The notes: a model not told the origin generated them from the letters alone. A stretch of DNA of 64,000 bases from an uncultured Rhodospirillaceae bacterium (GCA_903901915.1 CAIUSV010000077.1:1-64000); one strand, 5' to 3'; counted from the first letter of the stretch, positions 49,655 through 59,729 are shown. A program made the numbers and translations.

Positions 49655-50548
49655 TCACCTACCTGCCGCGAACTTGGGGTTGAATGCCAACTGGAAGTCT
49701 TTGAACTGGTCATACTTGTCGATGGGAATCGGCAACGGACTGGCGGCGCGCACGGCGCGGCGCGCGCTGTCGGCGGCGGCCTGATAATAGGGGTTGAGCA
49801 TCATCGCCGGATCGGTGACGACGGTCGCCTCGGTGACGGTGCCGTCGGGCAGCACCGAAACCCGGATCACCACCACAAGCTTATCGGCGTCCTTGGCCCC
49901 GGCCGGCACGTTCCAGAACCGCTCGACATGGGCGCGGATGCGATCCTTTTCGGTCATCGACACCGGCTCCAGCGGATTATTCGACGCCGAGCCACGCACC
50001 GACTGCGGCGTGGTCTGGGTCGCATCCTTGTTGGCCGGGGCCGTCGGCTTGGCCTTCTCGGCGGATTTCAGCAGCTTGTCGAGTTCGTCCTTGGGCGACG
50101 GCTTGCGCTTTTCCACCGACTTCAGCAGCGAATCCAGCTCGTCCTTGACGTCCTTCTGCTTCTTGGGCGGCTCGGGTTTGGGCTCGGGCTTCGGCGGCTC
50201 CGGCTTGGGCTCGGGCTTGGGTTCCGGCTTGGGCGGCACCGGTGCCGGCTCGGGCTTCGGCGGCGGCGGCGGCGTTGGCGGCGTCGGCGGGGTGGGCTTG
50301 GGCGGCTCGGGCTTGGGTGGCTCCGGCTTGGGCGGCTCGGGCTCGGCCTTCTGGGGTTCGGGCTGAGGCTTGTCGTCTTGAAGCGGCGGCGGATTGGTCT
50401 TGGCGCCAATAGGAACGATGTCCACCACAATGGGCGCCTCGTCGACCGGAATCTGCCGCCAGAACTGCGGCAGCCCGAACACCGCCACCACGAACAGCGT
50501 CAGGTGAAGGAGGGCCGAAAAGACAAAACTGTCGCGCCGCATGTTCAT
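49655..50548 (-). CDS. tolA: TolA energy-transducing protein
   Basis: A 297-residue inner-membrane protein that spans the periplasm. One N-terminal membrane anchor ([19 protein letters not shown]) is followed by a long proline-rich rod with repeats of PEPPKP, KPEPK and PTPPTPP from about 50 to 135. A lysine-rich helical part ([13 protein letters not shown]) and a C-terminal TonB/TolA-like domain ([19 protein letters not shown]) complete the chain. It transmits proton motive force from TolQR to Pal/TolB. The rod's proline spelling is unlike the Ala/Lys rod of E. coli TolA, but gene order fixes the identity. Confidence 0.94.
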   Translation of the reverse strand: MNMRRDSFVFSALLHLTLFVVAVFGLPQFWRQIPVDEAPIVVDIVPIGAKTNPPPLQDDKPQPEPQKAEPEPPKPEPPKPEPPKPTPPTPPTPPPPPKPEPAPVPPKPEPKPEPKPEPPKPEPKPEPPKKQKDVKDELDSLLKSVEKRKPSPKDELDKLLKSAEKAKPTAPANKDATQTTPQSVRGSASNNPLEPVSMTEKDRIRAHVERFWNVPAGAKDADKLVVVIRVSVLPDGTVTEATVVTDPAMMLNPYYQAAADSARRAVRAASPLPIPIDKYDQFKDFQLAFNPKFAAGR

Positions 50549-50557
50549 GGGATGGAC

Positions 50558-51022
50558 CTACCGCGTCCCCTTCTTGGCCGGCTTGGCGGTATCGCTGCCC
50601 TTAACCTCGGTGACCAGGGCCACCTTGGGGAAGCCGGCGGCGCCAAGCACCCCCATCACCTCCATGACACGGCCATAATCGATGGTCTTGTCACCACGCA
50701 CGAAGATGCGGGTCTCGGGCTTCTGTGACGTGATGGCTTGCAGCCGGGGGGCCAACTCGTCCAGTTGCACCTCGGTTTCCTGGATCCATATCTTGCCGTG
50801 GGCATCGACGGTGACCGACAGCGGCTGATCGTCGCCTTTGAGCGGCGCGGCATTGGTCTTGGGCAGATCGACCTGGACACCGGCGGTCAACAGCGGTGCC
50901 GTCACCATGAAGATCACCAACAGCACCAGCATGACGTCAACCATGGGGGTGACGTTGATCTCGGCCACGGGGCGGAACCGGCGGGAATGCCCGCCCTTGC
51001 GGACCCCGATGGAGGCGCCCAT
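50558..51022 (-). CDS. tolR: TolR, ExbD-type membrane protein
   Basis: A 154-residue protein with one membrane helix (MVDVMLVLLVIFMVTAP, about 24-42) that carries the conserved proton-path Asp of the TolR/ExbD family, and a periplasmic domain (LPKTNAAPLKGDDQPLSVTVD). It works with TolQ as a proton-driven motor. Stop and start codons of tolQ and tolR share a base, as in a coupled operon. Confidence 0.96.
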   Translation of the reverse strand: MGASIGVRKGGHSRRFRPVAEINVTPMVDVMLVLLVIFMVTAPLLTAGVQVDLPKTNAAPLKGDDQPLSVTVDAHGKIWIQETEVQLDELAPRLQAITSQKPETRIFVRGDKTIDYGRVMEVMGVLGAAGFPKVALVTEVKGSDTAKPAKKGTR

Positions 51023-51747
51023 CAGACCTTCTCCTCCAACTGGCGCGACAGGATGGCGCCGAACTCGCCAGCAAAGTTCTCAAGCCGTTTGGAATAGCGG
51101 TCGAGGTCGCCGGAGATCTTGTTGTAGGCGATCACCGCCGGAATGGCGGCCACCAGGCCCAGCGCGGTGGCGAACAGCGCCTCGGCGATACCGGGAGCGA
51201 CCACCGCCAGCGAGGTGTTCTTGGTGGCGGCGATGGACTGGAAGCTGTTCATGATGCCCCACACCGTGCCGAACAGCCCGATGAACGGCGCCGTCGATCC
51301 CACCGAGGCGAGAAAGCCCAACCGGCGTTCGAGCAATTCCATCTCGCGCCCCAGGGTGACGCTCATCACCCGGTCGATGCGCTGGGGCAGGCTGGCGCGC
51401 GCGCTGTCGCGGTCGGCGAGGCCCTTGGCGGCCGAGCGCCGCCATTCGCGCATGGCGGCGACGAAAATCGACGACATGGGATCCAGTGGCCGCGAGCCGA
51501 TGCGGTCGTAAAGCTCTTCCAGCGAGCCACCCGACCAGAACGCCTCCTCGAACTGGTCGGCCCGACTGGAAAGCTGGCGGACCTTGAGGATCTTGTCGAA
51601 GATGATCGCCCAGCACCAGAATGACGCCCCCAGCAGCGCGATCATGACGAACTTGACGATGATGTCGGCGCGCAAGAACAGCGCCCACATGGACAGATCT
51701 TGCTGCAGGGCCGCCCCGGCCGCCGCCGCCGTTTGAGATGGATCCAT
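51022..51747 (-). CDS. tolQ: TolQ, ExbB-type proton channel
   Basis: An inner-membrane protein of 241 residues with three hydrophobic segments: MWALFLRADIIVKFVMIALL near the N-terminus, LASVGSTAPFIGLFGTVWG near 145, and APGIAEALFATALGLVAAIP near 190. The last two carry the MotA/TolQ/ExbB signature. Forms a proton channel with TolR to energise TolA. ATG at 51747 is chosen because a short soluble leader and TM1 follow; longer frames into ybgC are unlikely. Confidence 0.96.
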   Translation of the reverse strand: MDPSQTAAAAGAALQQDLSMWALFLRADIIVKFVMIALLGASFWCWAIIFDKILKVRQLSSRADQFEEAFWSGGSLEELYDRIGSRPLDPMSSIFVAAMREWRRSAAKGLADRDSARASLPQRIDRVMSVTLGREMELLERRLGFLASVGSTAPFIGLFGTVWGIMNSFQSIAATKNTSLAVVAPGIAEALFATALGLVAAIPAVIAYNKISGDLDRYSKRLENFAGEFGAILSRQLEEKV

Positions 51748-51752
51748 GATTC

Positions 51753-52168
51753 CTACCGCCTTTCCCTGATCCGATGCTCGAACAATGTCTTGATGCCGGC
51801 GGGAATACGCGCCGGCTTGCCCGCAAGGGTGATATAGCCCAGCCGGACATCGCAACGCACCAATTCCGTGGCGTTACGACGAATGATCTGACGCAGCTCG
51901 ACGCTGGCGCCCCCCACGGCAACCACTTCGGTCTCCACCTCCAGCAGGTCGTCCAGCTTGGCGGGCCGGAGAAAATCCACCGTGGCGCTGCGTACCGCGA
52001 AGGCGGTACCGCCCCCCTCCTCCAGCATGGCACGCTGGCTGATGCCCATCTCGCGCACCAGCTCGGTCCGCGCCCGCTCGGCGAAGTCGAGGTAATTGGA
52101 GTGATAGACGATGCCGCCGGCATCGGTGTCACCGTAATAGACCCGGATGGAAAAACGATGCACCTCGC

Positions 52169-52172
<4 letters not shown>
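51753..52172 (-). CDS. ybgC: YbgC-type acyl-CoA thioesterase
   Basis: A hotdog-fold thioesterase of 139 residues with the 4-hydroxybenzoyl-CoA thioesterase signature [21 protein letters not shown], including the catalytic Asp. Found at the head of tol-pal operons in many Proteobacteria, linked to phospholipid or acyl-CoA metabolism at the membrane. It overlaps the ruvB stop by four bases, so transcription runs on from the ruv genes. Confidence 0.95.
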
Positions 52173-53215
<1,043 letters not shown>

Positions 53216-53354
53216 TGTCCTGCCCTCACCGTCAGGCGCCGGGCGTTCGCTCCGCTCCCTGGGCCCCTCCGCTGCGCTACGGGGCGCTCCCTGCGGGCCA
53301 TGGCCCGCCCGGACCTAGGGGCAATGCGCCCGCGCTTCGGCTGCGCCTCGCTCA
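53216..53354. repeat. GC-rich spacer, possibly a divergent copy of the dispersed repeat
   Basis: The spacer between ruvA and ruvB contains GCGCCGGGCGTTCGCTCC, a palindromic GGGCCATGGCCC, and AGGGGCAATGCGC, in the same order as related phrases in the repeats at 12.8 and 55.5 kb. The match is patchy, so it may be an old member of the same family or a similar GC-rich element. No coding sequence is apparent. Confidence 0.35.
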
Positions 53355-53987
53355 TCATCGCGTCAGATCCTTGCCCAGCCGCTTCAGCGCGGCGCGGATC
53401 AGGGCGGAGGCTTCAGCGGCGTCACCCAGCTCACGGGCGGCCTCGCCAGCGGCCTGAAAGGCTTCCAGCCGCTTGTAGCCCAGATTGACCAGGGCGGAGA
53501 CGGCATCCTCCAACGGCCCCGACGCCGCCGGCAGCGCCGATACCGAGGCACCCGACGCCGCGCCCGGCACGAAGCCGCCCAGGGCGATCTTGCCGGCCTT
53601 GTCCTTCAATTCGGTCAGGATGCGCACCGCCAGTTTGGGGCCGACACCGTTGGCCCGGGTCAGGCCGGCACGGTCCTGCGCCGCCATGATCTGCAACAAC
53701 TGCTCGGGCGGAGCCACCGACAGAATCGACAGCGCCACCTTGGCACCCACCCCCTGCACCGTGGTCAGCAGCCGGAACCAGTCACGCTCGCCCGCCTCCA
53801 GGAAGCCGTAAAGCAGGATGGCGTCTTCCCGCACATGGGTCTCGACCAGCAGCGCGGCGGCGGCGCCGGTCTGCAACCGCGCCAGCGTCCGCGCCGAACA
53901 TGACACCAGATAGCCGACGCCGCCGCAATCGACCACCGCCCAGTCGTCTCCCACCGAATCGATCAGGCCCTTGAGCTTGGCGATCAT
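53355..53987 (-). CDS. ruvA: Holliday junction-binding protein RuvA
   Basis: A 210-residue protein that binds four-way junctions and recruits RuvB. It begins [20 protein letters not shown], has paired helix-hairpin-helix motifs ([16 protein letters not shown] and [16 protein letters not shown], about 70-125) and a small C-terminal RuvB-binding domain ([15 protein letters not shown]). The start overlaps the ruvC stop by four bases. Confidence 0.97.
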   Translation of the reverse strand: MIAKLKGLIDSVGDDWAVVDCGGVGYLVSCSARTLARLQTGAAAALLVETHVREDAILLYGFLEAGERDWFRLLTTVQGVGAKVALSILSVAPPEQLLQIMAAQDRAGLTRANGVGPKLAVRILTELKDKAGKIALGGFVPGAASGASVSALPAASGPLEDAVSALVNLGYKRLEAFQAAGEAARELGDAAEASALIRAALKRLGKDLTR

Positions 53988-54481
53988 CGCAGCGCCCCCG
54001 CCAACCGGCGCTGGGTGGTGCGGTGATGGGCGTGGCAGATGGCCACCGCCAGGGCGTCGGCGGCATCGGGGGTGGCGGCGAGGCAACCCGGCAGCAGGGT
54101 ACGGACCATCATCCCCACCTGCTCCTTGGCGGCGCGGCCGGTACCGACCACCGACTGCTTGACCAGAGCGGCGGCGTATTCGCCCACCGGCAATCCCGCC
54201 TTGGCCGGAGCCAGCAGCACCACGCCGCGCGCCTGACCCAGCTTCAACGTGCTTTCCGGGTTCTTGTTGACAAAGGTTTCTTCCACCGCCGCCTCGTCGG
54301 GGTTCCAGTCGGCGATGATGGCGGCCACCCCGTCATAAAGCTGCACCAGCCGCTGAGCCAGGGTCAGCGAAGCGTCGGACCTGACCACGCCGTCGGCGAT
54401 GTGACGCAAGCGGTTGTCCACCACGTCGATAACCCCCCAGCCGGTGTTGCGCAACCCCGGATCAAGGCCCAGAACCCTCAT
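53984..54481 (-). CDS. ruvC: Holliday junction resolvase RuvC
   Basis: A 165-residue endonuclease with an RNase H fold. The first acidic residue lies in [15 protein letters not shown] at the very start, the second in [11 protein letters not shown] near 65, and the last acidic pair in the C-terminal [12 protein letters not shown]. It cleaves junctions made by RecA. ATG at 54481 puts the first strand directly at the N-terminus; an ATG nine bases upstream is the alternative. It lies 21 bases behind yebC. Confidence 0.97.
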   Translation of the reverse strand: MRVLGLDPGLRNTGWGVIDVVDNRLRHIADGVVRSDASLTLAQRLVQLYDGVAAIIADWNPDEAAVEETFVNKNPESTLKLGQARGVVLLAPAKAGLPVGEYAAALVKQSVVGTGRAAKEQVGMMVRTLLPGCLAATPDAADALAVAICHAHHRTTQRRLAGALR

Positions 54482-54502
54482 GGTGGACAAGGCTCCCCAG
54501 GG

Positions 54503-55252
54503 TTAGCCGAGACGCTCCATGATCTCGTCGGGAATCTCGAAATTCGCCTGGACGCGCTGGACATCGTCGTTGTCCTCCAACAGGTCCAGCAGCTTCAGCA
54601 GCGCCTTGGCGGTATCCTCGTCGCCCACCGGTACGGTGGTCTGGGGCTTCCAGTCCAGCCGCGCATGCACCGGGGTGCCGAACTTGGCCTCCAAGGCTTC
54701 ACGCACCGCCCCCAGATCCTCGGGAGCGCAGGTGATCTCGTGACCATCCTCGGACGAGTCGACATTGTCGGCCCCGGCGTCAAGCGCCCCCTCGAACATG
54801 GCTTCGGCCGACCCGGCCGACGCGGGAAAACCGATGGAGCCGATACGATCGAACATGAACGACACCGAATTGGTCTCGCCCATGGCGCCGCCGTTCTTGG
54901 TGAAGGCCGAGCGCACTTCCGAGGCGGTGCGGTTGCGGTTGTCGGTCAACGCCTCGACGATGATCGCCACCGAACCGGGACCATAGCCCTCGTAACGGAC
55001 TTCCTCGTAATTGGCGCCGTCCTCGCCGCCCGCTCCGCGTTTGATGGCGCGGTCCATGGTGTCCTTGGACATGTTGGCGCCCCGCGCCGCCACGATCGCC
55101 GCCCGCAGGCGCGGATTGGCCGCCGGGTCGGGCAGACCCGACCGCGCCGCCACCGTCAACTCGCGGATCAGCTTGGTGAAGACCTTGGCACGCTTGGCGT
55201 CCTGCGCGCCCTTGCGGTGCATGATGTTCTTGAACTGCGAATGACCGGCCAT
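54503..55252 (-). CDS. yebC: YebC/PmpR-family protein
   Basis: A 249-residue protein of the YebC/TACO1 family with the classic opening [20 protein letters not shown], then [25 protein letters not shown] and the DNA-binding-type middle. Family members have been linked to transcription control and, in mitochondria, to translation of proline-rich stretches. It heads the series yebC-ruvC-ruvA-ruvB. The start is fixed by the MAGHSQFK signature. Confidence 0.96.
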   Translation of the reverse strand: MAGHSQFKNIMHRKGAQDAKRAKVFTKLIRELTVAARSGLPDPAANPRLRAAIVAARGANMSKDTMDRAIKRGAGGEDGANYEEVRYEGYGPGSVAIIVEALTDNRNRTASEVRSAFTKNGGAMGETNSVSFMFDRIGSIGFPASAGSAEAMFEGALDAGADNVDSSEDGHEITCAPEDLGAVREALEAKFGTPVHARLDWKPQTTVPVGDEDTAKALLKLLDLLEDNDDVQRVQANFEIPDEIMERLG

Positions 55253-55400
55253 GGACCTGGACTAGCCCCGATGTGATGAAGGATTGGCCGGTGCCTATAC
55301 CACATGTTGTGGCAAAGCAACAGCGATCACGCCTTCGTTACCGACGAGGGCGCAATATGACAAGATTCCGGCCGTTGGGAAAGGCCGCGTTCAGCCGCCG

Positions 55401-55565
55401 CAGGGCAATCGCTTGAAGGCGATTGCCTTGGCTTGTTCACCGCCCGCAGTCGCCGGGCGGGCGACTCCGCGCCCTTGGCTACGCTTCACTATGTGCATTT
55501 TGCTCCGCAAAAATGCCCGTTCCGCGGGGCCGCAATGGCCCAGGGGCACTTGAAGTGCCCTGTCA
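55401..55565. repeat. dispersed intergenic repeat, copy B
   Basis: This 310-base gap between yebC and mlaC is filled mainly by the repeat. The left end has a hairpin with stem GGCAATCGC/GCGATTGCC (55404-55427). The core 55449-55547 matches copy A with about three differences. The right end has GGGCACTT-G-AAGTGCCC (55544-55560), which reads directly into the mlaC stop codon. Both copies therefore start right at a stop with TGACAGGGCACT (copy B on the minus strand). The hairpins may also serve as a terminator for mlaC. Bases 55253-55400 show nothing else. Confidence 0.75.
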
Positions 55566-56216
55566 GCCGCCGCCCGATTGGCGTTTAGCCGGCACCGACT
55601 GCCGGTCGATCTTCTTCTTCATCGCCTCGACCAGTGCCTCGATCCGACCGCCGCCACTGCGGATCACCGAGGTGAAATCGGATCGCATGGTCGTCACCAG
55701 GGTGACGCCGTCGGCGGCGATGTCCGCCACCACCACCTTGCCGGCGGGGGTAACGGCAATGGTCCAGTCGACCTTCACCGCCTCCTCGCCGGGCGGCACC
55801 AACAGGCTGTGGACAAGCACCCCGCCTTCCACCGGCTCGCCGCCAAGCACGTCGATCCGCGGCTTGGCCTGGGCGTCATCGATCATCTCGCCATAAGTGG
55901 CGACGAAAAAAGGAACCAGCACATCGGTGAACGCCTTGCGCTGCTCGGCATCGGCCTTGCGCCAATGGCGGCCCAGCAGCAACTCGGCCTCGAAAGGAAC
56001 GTCGGCGTATTTTTCCACCAGTATCCCAATGCCGGCCTTGGCTTCGTCACGGTTGATCGATCCGCCACTGAAGGCGGCCGAGGCGTCGGCGACCACATTC
56101 TTGACCAGAGCTTCGGCCTCGGCCACCTCGACGGCGGCGGCAGGACCAACCGCCAGCAGCGAGACAATCGCCGCGATCAACAGGAAAACACCGGCCTTTG
56201 AACAACCCACCGACAT
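55563..56216 (-). CDS. MlaC-type phospholipid-binding ABC transport component
   Basis: An exported protein of 217 residues, signal peptide GVFLLIAAIVSLLAVGPAAA. The MlaC/Ttg2D features are seen in GILVEKYADVPFEAELLLG, DAEQRKAFTDVLVPFFVATYGEM and DFTSVIRSGGGRIEALVEAM. MlaC shuttles phospholipids between outer and inner membrane in the Mla pathway. No mlaD, mlaE or mlaF gene is nearby, so it is an orphan here. A start at the ATG 18 bases upstream is also possible. Confidence 0.88.
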   Translation of the reverse strand: MSVGCSKAGVFLLIAAIVSLLAVGPAAAVEVAEAEALVKNVVADASAAFSGGSINRDEAKAGIGILVEKYADVPFEAELLLGRHWRKADAEQRKAFTDVLVPFFVATYGEMIDDAQAKPRIDVLGGEPVEGGVLVHSLLVPPGEEAVKVDWTIAVTPAGKVVVADIAADGVTLVTTMRSDFTSVIRSGGGRIEALVEAMKKKIDRQSVPAKRQSGGG

Positions 56217-56296
56217 CAAGCCTCGTCCTCTCAAATGGGAGCCCCTGTATAAGGGCTAGCCCTTACAGTAACCTGTCATCATCTGGCAAGACCGAC

Positions 56297-57109
56297 CTAT
56301 GGCCATATCTCCGCCAACCGCCCCCCCAGCCGAAGCGGCGCCACCCGCACCGCCAGCCCGGTACGATCGTCGGTATCAACCAGAACCGCACACAGAGTTC
56401 CCGGCCCTTCCGCCGGCGACAACCGCTCGCCGGGTATCTTGCGGACGAACTTGAAGATCGCGGCGTCCTTCTTCATGCCGATCACCGAATCGTAGTCGCC
56501 GCACATGCCGGCATCGGTCTGATAGGCGGTACCGCCCGGCAGAACCTGCCCGTCGGCGGTGGGAATGTGGGAGTGGCTGCCCACCGCCAGACTGACACGC
56601 CCGTCGGCGACCTGGGCCAGCGCCATCTTTTCGCTGGAGGCTTCGGCATGTATGTCGAGCACGACGGCGTCAACGCCGCCCGGACCGAGGCGCACTCGTG
56701 CCAGTTCCCGTTCCAGTGCGGCAAAGGGGCAATCGAGCGGGTCCATGAACAACCGCCCCATGACCTGCACCACCGCCACCTTGCGCCCGCGCGGCGCGGC
56801 GAAGACTCCGGCGCCCCGCCCGGGGGTGCCGGCGGGATAGTTGGTAGGACGCAGCAGCCTCGGCTCGCCGTCGATATAGGCCACGATCTCGCGCTGATCC
56901 CAGGTGTGGTTGCCCAACGTCACCACATCGACTCCGGCGGCAAAAAAATCGTCACAGATCCTGGGGGTAATGCCAAAGCCATGGGCGGCGTTCTCGCCGT
57001 TGAGAACGATGAAATCGGGGACCAACCGGGCACGAATCTCGGGCAATCGCTCGATCACCACGTCGCGACCGGATCGGCCCACCACATCACCCAGGTAAAG
57101 CAGTCTCAT
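56297..57109 (-). CDS. YmdB-like metallophosphoesterase (TIGR00282 type)
   Basis: A 270-residue calcineurin-like phosphoesterase. RLLYLGDVVGRSGRDVV at the start has the first metal Asp. The Asn-Glu set is in IVLNGENAAHGFG, and the GVDVVTLGNHTWDQREI motif follows near 62-78. His pairs lie in AVGSHSHIPTADGQV. Relatives have 2',3'-cAMP phosphodiesterase activity and affect biofilm and RNA turnover in Bacillus; the role in this group is unknown. The start overlaps the end of the cyclo-ligase gene by four bases. Confidence 0.9.
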   Translation of the reverse strand: MRLLYLGDVVGRSGRDVVIERLPEIRARLVPDFIVLNGENAAHGFGITPRICDDFFAAGVDVVTLGNHTWDQREIVAYIDGEPRLLRPTNYPAGTPGRGAGVFAAPRGRKVAVVQVMGRLFMDPLDCPFAALERELARVRLGPGGVDAVVLDIHAEASSEKMALAQVADGRVSLAVGSHSHIPTADGQVLPGGTAYQTDAGMCGDYDSVIGMKKDAAIFKFVRKIPGERLSPAEGPGTLCAVLVDTDDRTGLAVRVAPLRLGGRLAEIWP

Positions 57110-57696
57110 CCTAACTCCACCTCGATCACGCCCCGTTCGGTGACGATCCGGTCCAGCCGCTGGTCCCAGCCTTCCACCGGCAGATCCGGCACCTGCTGGG
57201 CGGCATAGGCCAAGCCGATGGCCACCACTCCACCCGCCTCGCGCAACGGAGCCAACGTCCGGTCATAGTAACCGCCGCCATAGCCCAGACGAAACCCCCT
57301 TGCATCAAACGCCAGCAGCGGCACCAGTACCACCGTCGGCACCACGGTCGCCGCCGAGGGGAGCGGATGGCGGGTGCCGTGGCTGCCCTCCTCCAGCGCG
57401 GCCCCCGGCTCCCAGGACCGGAACTCCAGCGCCTCGTCCGGCCCTGTCACCACCGGTAACGCCAGCCGACAACCGCCCTGCGCCAGAGCCTCCATCAGCG
57501 GCAACGGATCGATCTCGTCACCCAGCGGCCAGTAGCCGGCCACCACCGACCCGGCGGGAATCGCCAACGCCGCCACCCTGGCGGCCAGGGCCGACGCGGC
57601 GGCCCCGCCCCCACCGGCGGCGGCCTGGGCACGGGCCACGAGGGCACGCACCCTGAGGGCTTTCTTCCGATCAAGGATGGCAAGGGCGTCTGTCAT
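57106..57696 (-). CDS. 5-formyltetrahydrofolate cyclo-ligase
   Basis: Converts 5-formyl-THF to 5,10-methenyl-THF in the folate pool. 196 residues: VVAGYWPLGDEIDPLPLMEAL near residue 55, then PTVVLVPLLAFDARGFRLGYGGGYYDRTLAPL near 130, which holds the family motif. Direct association with 6S RNA, a few bases upstream on the same strand, matches the ssrS-ygfA arrangement widely kept in Proteobacteria. Its translation start is the ATG at 57696. Confidence 0.93.
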   Translation of the reverse strand: MTDALAILDRKKALRVRALVARAQAAAGGGGAAASALAARVAALAIPAGSVVAGYWPLGDEIDPLPLMEALAQGGCRLALPVVTGPDEALEFRSWEPGAALEEGSHGTRHPLPSAATVVPTVVLVPLLAFDARGFRLGYGGGYYDRTLAPLREAGGVVAIGLAYAAQQVPDLPVEGWDQRLDRIVTERGVIEVELG

Positions 57697-57703
57697 GGGA
57701 AAT

Positions 57704-57876
57704 GCCGGAGCGGCGCCACCTCGGCCGTTGGCGATTGCAAGTCCTCCGTGGCCTGCTTACGCAGGTGGGTGGCCATATAACGGAACCAGGGTTCCGACAG
57801 GGACAGCCCCCGAGAGGTGGATATTGGCCCCAGGGACATTGGCTGCCTGACGCACCGCGTAGCAAACCGCTCCGAA
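57704..57876 (-). ncRNA. ssrS: 6S RNA
   Basis: The region between zapA and the 5-formyl-THF cyclo-ligase gene is the usual site of 6S RNA, and the sequence fits. A terminal stem CGGAGCGG (57867-57874) / CCGCTCCG (57706-57713) closes a segment of about 170 bases. Inside are CAATGTCCCTGGGGCCAATA, much like the conserved CCCTGAGCC-ATA arm, and a hairpin GGAACCCTGGTTCC. 6S RNA binds the RNA polymerase housekeeping holoenzyme in stationary phase. Ends are approximate. Confidence 0.8.
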
Positions 57877-57884
57877 CTGTAACG

Positions 57885-58211
57885 TTAGGCTCTTTCCAGC
57901 CGGGTCGCAATGGACTCGATGCGTTTGGCCAGGGATTCGATCACGCCGGCCAGCCGGGTATCCCCTTCCGCGGCGGCGGCAACATCGCCGCCCAGCTTGG
58001 ACATCTGGTCGCGCGCCTCGGTGAGTTCATCGGCCAGCAACAGACTGACCATCACCAGCAGGCGGGAATCGCTGACCGAGCCGACGCTCGATAGCAGGTG
58101 CTGGGCGCGGGCATCGACCTCGCGCCCGAGATCCTGCACGCGGCTGACCTGGGAATCATCGCAGGCGATGTCATGGACCCGGCCATTGATGGTGACGTTG
58201 ACGACGGCCAA
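57885..58211 (-). CDS. zapA: cell division protein ZapA
   Basis: A 108-residue protein that bundles FtsZ filaments. The N-terminal globular part has VNVTINGRVHDIACDD, typical for ZapA, followed by a long C-terminal coiled coil (ESLAKRIESIATRLERA). Start is a TTG at 58211 with GAGGA upstream; no ATG fits. The next gene upstream ends four bases before this start, and the 6S RNA gene follows. Confidence 0.9.
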   Translation of the reverse strand: MAVVNVTINGRVHDIACDDSQVSRVQDLGREVDARAQHLLSSVGSVSDSRLLVMVSLLLADELTEARDQMSKLGGDVAAAAEGDTRLAGVIESLAKRIESIATRLERA

Positions 58212-58214
58212 TCC

Positions 58215-58451
58215 TCAGTCCCCCAACAGGTCGCGGAGACGGTCGATGGCGAGGTCGAGTCGAGTGGCCACCACGCGCGACGTCTCCTCCAGCCGGGCAT
58301 AATCGTCGCGGGCGCCGCGCAACTCGCCGGCCAGCAACAGATCACCCGCCCCGACCCGCGCCGAAGCGCTTTCGAGCCGGTCGATGGCCGAGCCGAGCCG
58401 ACGCATGGCCTCTTCGGTGCGGTGAAGGCTACCGCCGTGACGCTGTTCCAA
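58215..58451 (-). CDS. small coiled-coil protein preceding zapA
   Basis: A 78-residue, highly helical protein: EEAMRRLGSAIDRLESA, then ARDDYARLEETSRVVATRLD and a final DLAIDRLRDLLGD. Small coiled-coil proteins in this position next to zapA are common in alphaproteobacteria (DUF4164-like). A role in division is possible by context only. Start is likely the TTG at 58451, with GGGGAAGGGG shortly upstream. Confidence 0.7.
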   Translation of the reverse strand: MEQRHGGSLHRTEEAMRRLGSAIDRLESASARVGAGDLLLAGELRGARDDYARLEETSRVVATRLDLAIDRLRDLLGD

Positions 58452-58577
58452 AACCCCTTCCCCACGACATTCCGACGAAGCGAGGGTATGGCCGAAGCCG
58501 TTGGGAGTCAACGCGGCATCAATTACCGGACTCCACCCCGATTGCGCACCTCCCCGCCGCGGGGTAAAACCGCCCCC

Positions 58578-59300
58578 ATGTCCAGCGAAGCCACCGAAGC
58601 GCCACCTCCACCGGCCGAGTGCCCGATCTGCCTCAAGCCGCCGTCGCTTTGCGTCTGCGCCGGGGTGACCGCCATCGACAACCGTATCGCGCTGCTGATC
58701 CTTCAGCACCCGCAGGAACAGGACAAGACCCTGGGAACCGCGCGGCTGTTGGCCCACCATTTCGCCAATGCCGTGCTCAAGGTCGGTCTGTCATGGCCCA
58801 GCCTGGATAAGGCGCTGGGACGTGGCGCCGATCCGCGGCGCTGGGCGGTGCTTTATCTCGGTTCGGCCAAGGCGGAACCCGATCGCGAGGTGGTGGTGCT
58901 CGACGCCAAGGGCGCCCCCTGCCCCGATCAGGAAAACCAGCTCGGTCGCATCGAGGGCGTGGTGGTGCTGGACGGGACCTGGAGCCAGGCCAAGGCCCTA
59001 TGGTGGCGCAATCCCTGGGTGCTGAAATGCAAACGGGTGATTCTTGGACCGAAGCAGCCGTCGCGCTATGGCCGGGTCCGCACCGAACCGCGCAAGGACA
59101 GCCTGTCCACCATCGAAGCCGCCGCCCTGCTGCTCGCCCGGCTGGAGGCACGGCCGGAGATCGAGACCGAACTGGATGCCACCTTTCAACGCATGCTGAA
59201 TCGCTTCCGCCAGGCTCGCAAGGACGGGACCGCCGGCCCGACACCGGCCGGCAAGCCCGCCTTCCGCCGCCAGCGGCGCCAGCGCGGGGCCAAGGCGTGA
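58578..59300 (+). CDS. DTW-domain protein, tRNA-uridine aminocarboxypropyltransferase type
   Basis: A 240-residue protein with the DTW domain. A Cys cluster lies at the start (CPICLKPPSLCVC), LLILQHPQEQDKTLGTARLL near 45, and the signature VVVLDGTWSQAKALWWRNP near 133. Family members transfer a 3-amino-3-carboxypropyl group from SAM to a uridine in tRNA (acp3U). The C-terminal tail is basic. The start codon was chosen to put the Cys cluster near residue 15. The next gene starts at a GTG overlapping its stop (GTGA). Confidence 0.9.
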   Translation: MSSEATEAPPPPAECPICLKPPSLCVCAGVTAIDNRIALLILQHPQEQDKTLGTARLLAHHFANAVLKVGLSWPSLDKALGRGADPRRWAVLYLGSAKAEPDREVVVLDAKGAPCPDQENQLGRIEGVVVLDGTWSQAKALWWRNPWVLKCKRVILGPKQPSRYGRVRTEPRKDSLSTIEAAALLLARLEARPEIETELDATFQRMLNRFRQARKDGTAGPTPAGKPAFRRQRRQRGAKA

Positions 59301-59698
59301 GACGCCGGATCGTCATTCATTGCCTCGCCCATGCCCGCGCCGCCCTGGGCGCGGCTGCCAACGCCGGTGTAGGGGTGACGCTGGAAAGCCCGGCCGCCGC
59401 CGCCGGCTATCAGGGAATCGGGTGGTGGCGGGAATTGCTGGCGCTGGCGACGGGAGAATTCCCCGCACTGGATTTCGATGCCGTGCTCGATTGCGGCGCC
59501 GCCCCCGGCCATGCCCTGGCGGCCTTGCGCGGTGGCATCAAGGCGGTGCGGCTGCGGGGCGATCATCTTCCGCCCCTGGCCGATATCGCCGCCGCGCTTG
59601 GCGGCACACTGCTGGGGCCGGCGGCGGGAAATGAAGCCCTGGATCTGCTCGACATCGCCGATATCGATGCCGCCTGTCGGACTTGGCTGGAACGCTAG
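59297..59698 (+). CDS. conserved hypothetical protein (133 aa)
   Basis: A soluble 133-residue protein: RIVIHCLAHARAALGAAANA, then VTLESPAAAAGYQGIGWWRE, and a central FDAVLDCGAAPGHALAALRGG with alternating strands and helices. It is translationally coupled to the DTW gene (GTGA overlap). It may be a small enzyme or regulator of unknown role. The start is the GTG at 59297. Confidence 0.8.
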   Translation: MRRRIVIHCLAHARAALGAAANAGVGVTLESPAAAAGYQGIGWWRELLALATGEFPALDFDAVLDCGAAPGHALAALRGGIKAVRLRGDHLPPLADIAAALGGTLLGPAAGNEALDLLDIADIDAACRTWLER

Positions 59699-59703
59699 GC
59701 GCC

Positions 59704-59729
59704 GCCCCTCCCCACCGGTGGGGAGGGGC
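59704..59729. terminator. 26-base perfect palindrome between convergent genes
   Basis: A perfect inverted repeat, GCCCCTCCCCACC paired with GGTGGGGAGGGGC, lies five bases after the plus-strand gene and 33 bases from the 3' end of the opposing one. There is no clear T-run, but the position suggests a bidirectional terminator. Confidence 0.65.

Noticed and set aside
50150-50400. Short repeated units (PEPPKP-type) considered as a CRISPR array or tandem-repeat element
   Set aside because: They are in-frame codons for the proline-rich rod of TolA and vary in length, with no spacers. No CRISPR array was seen in the window.
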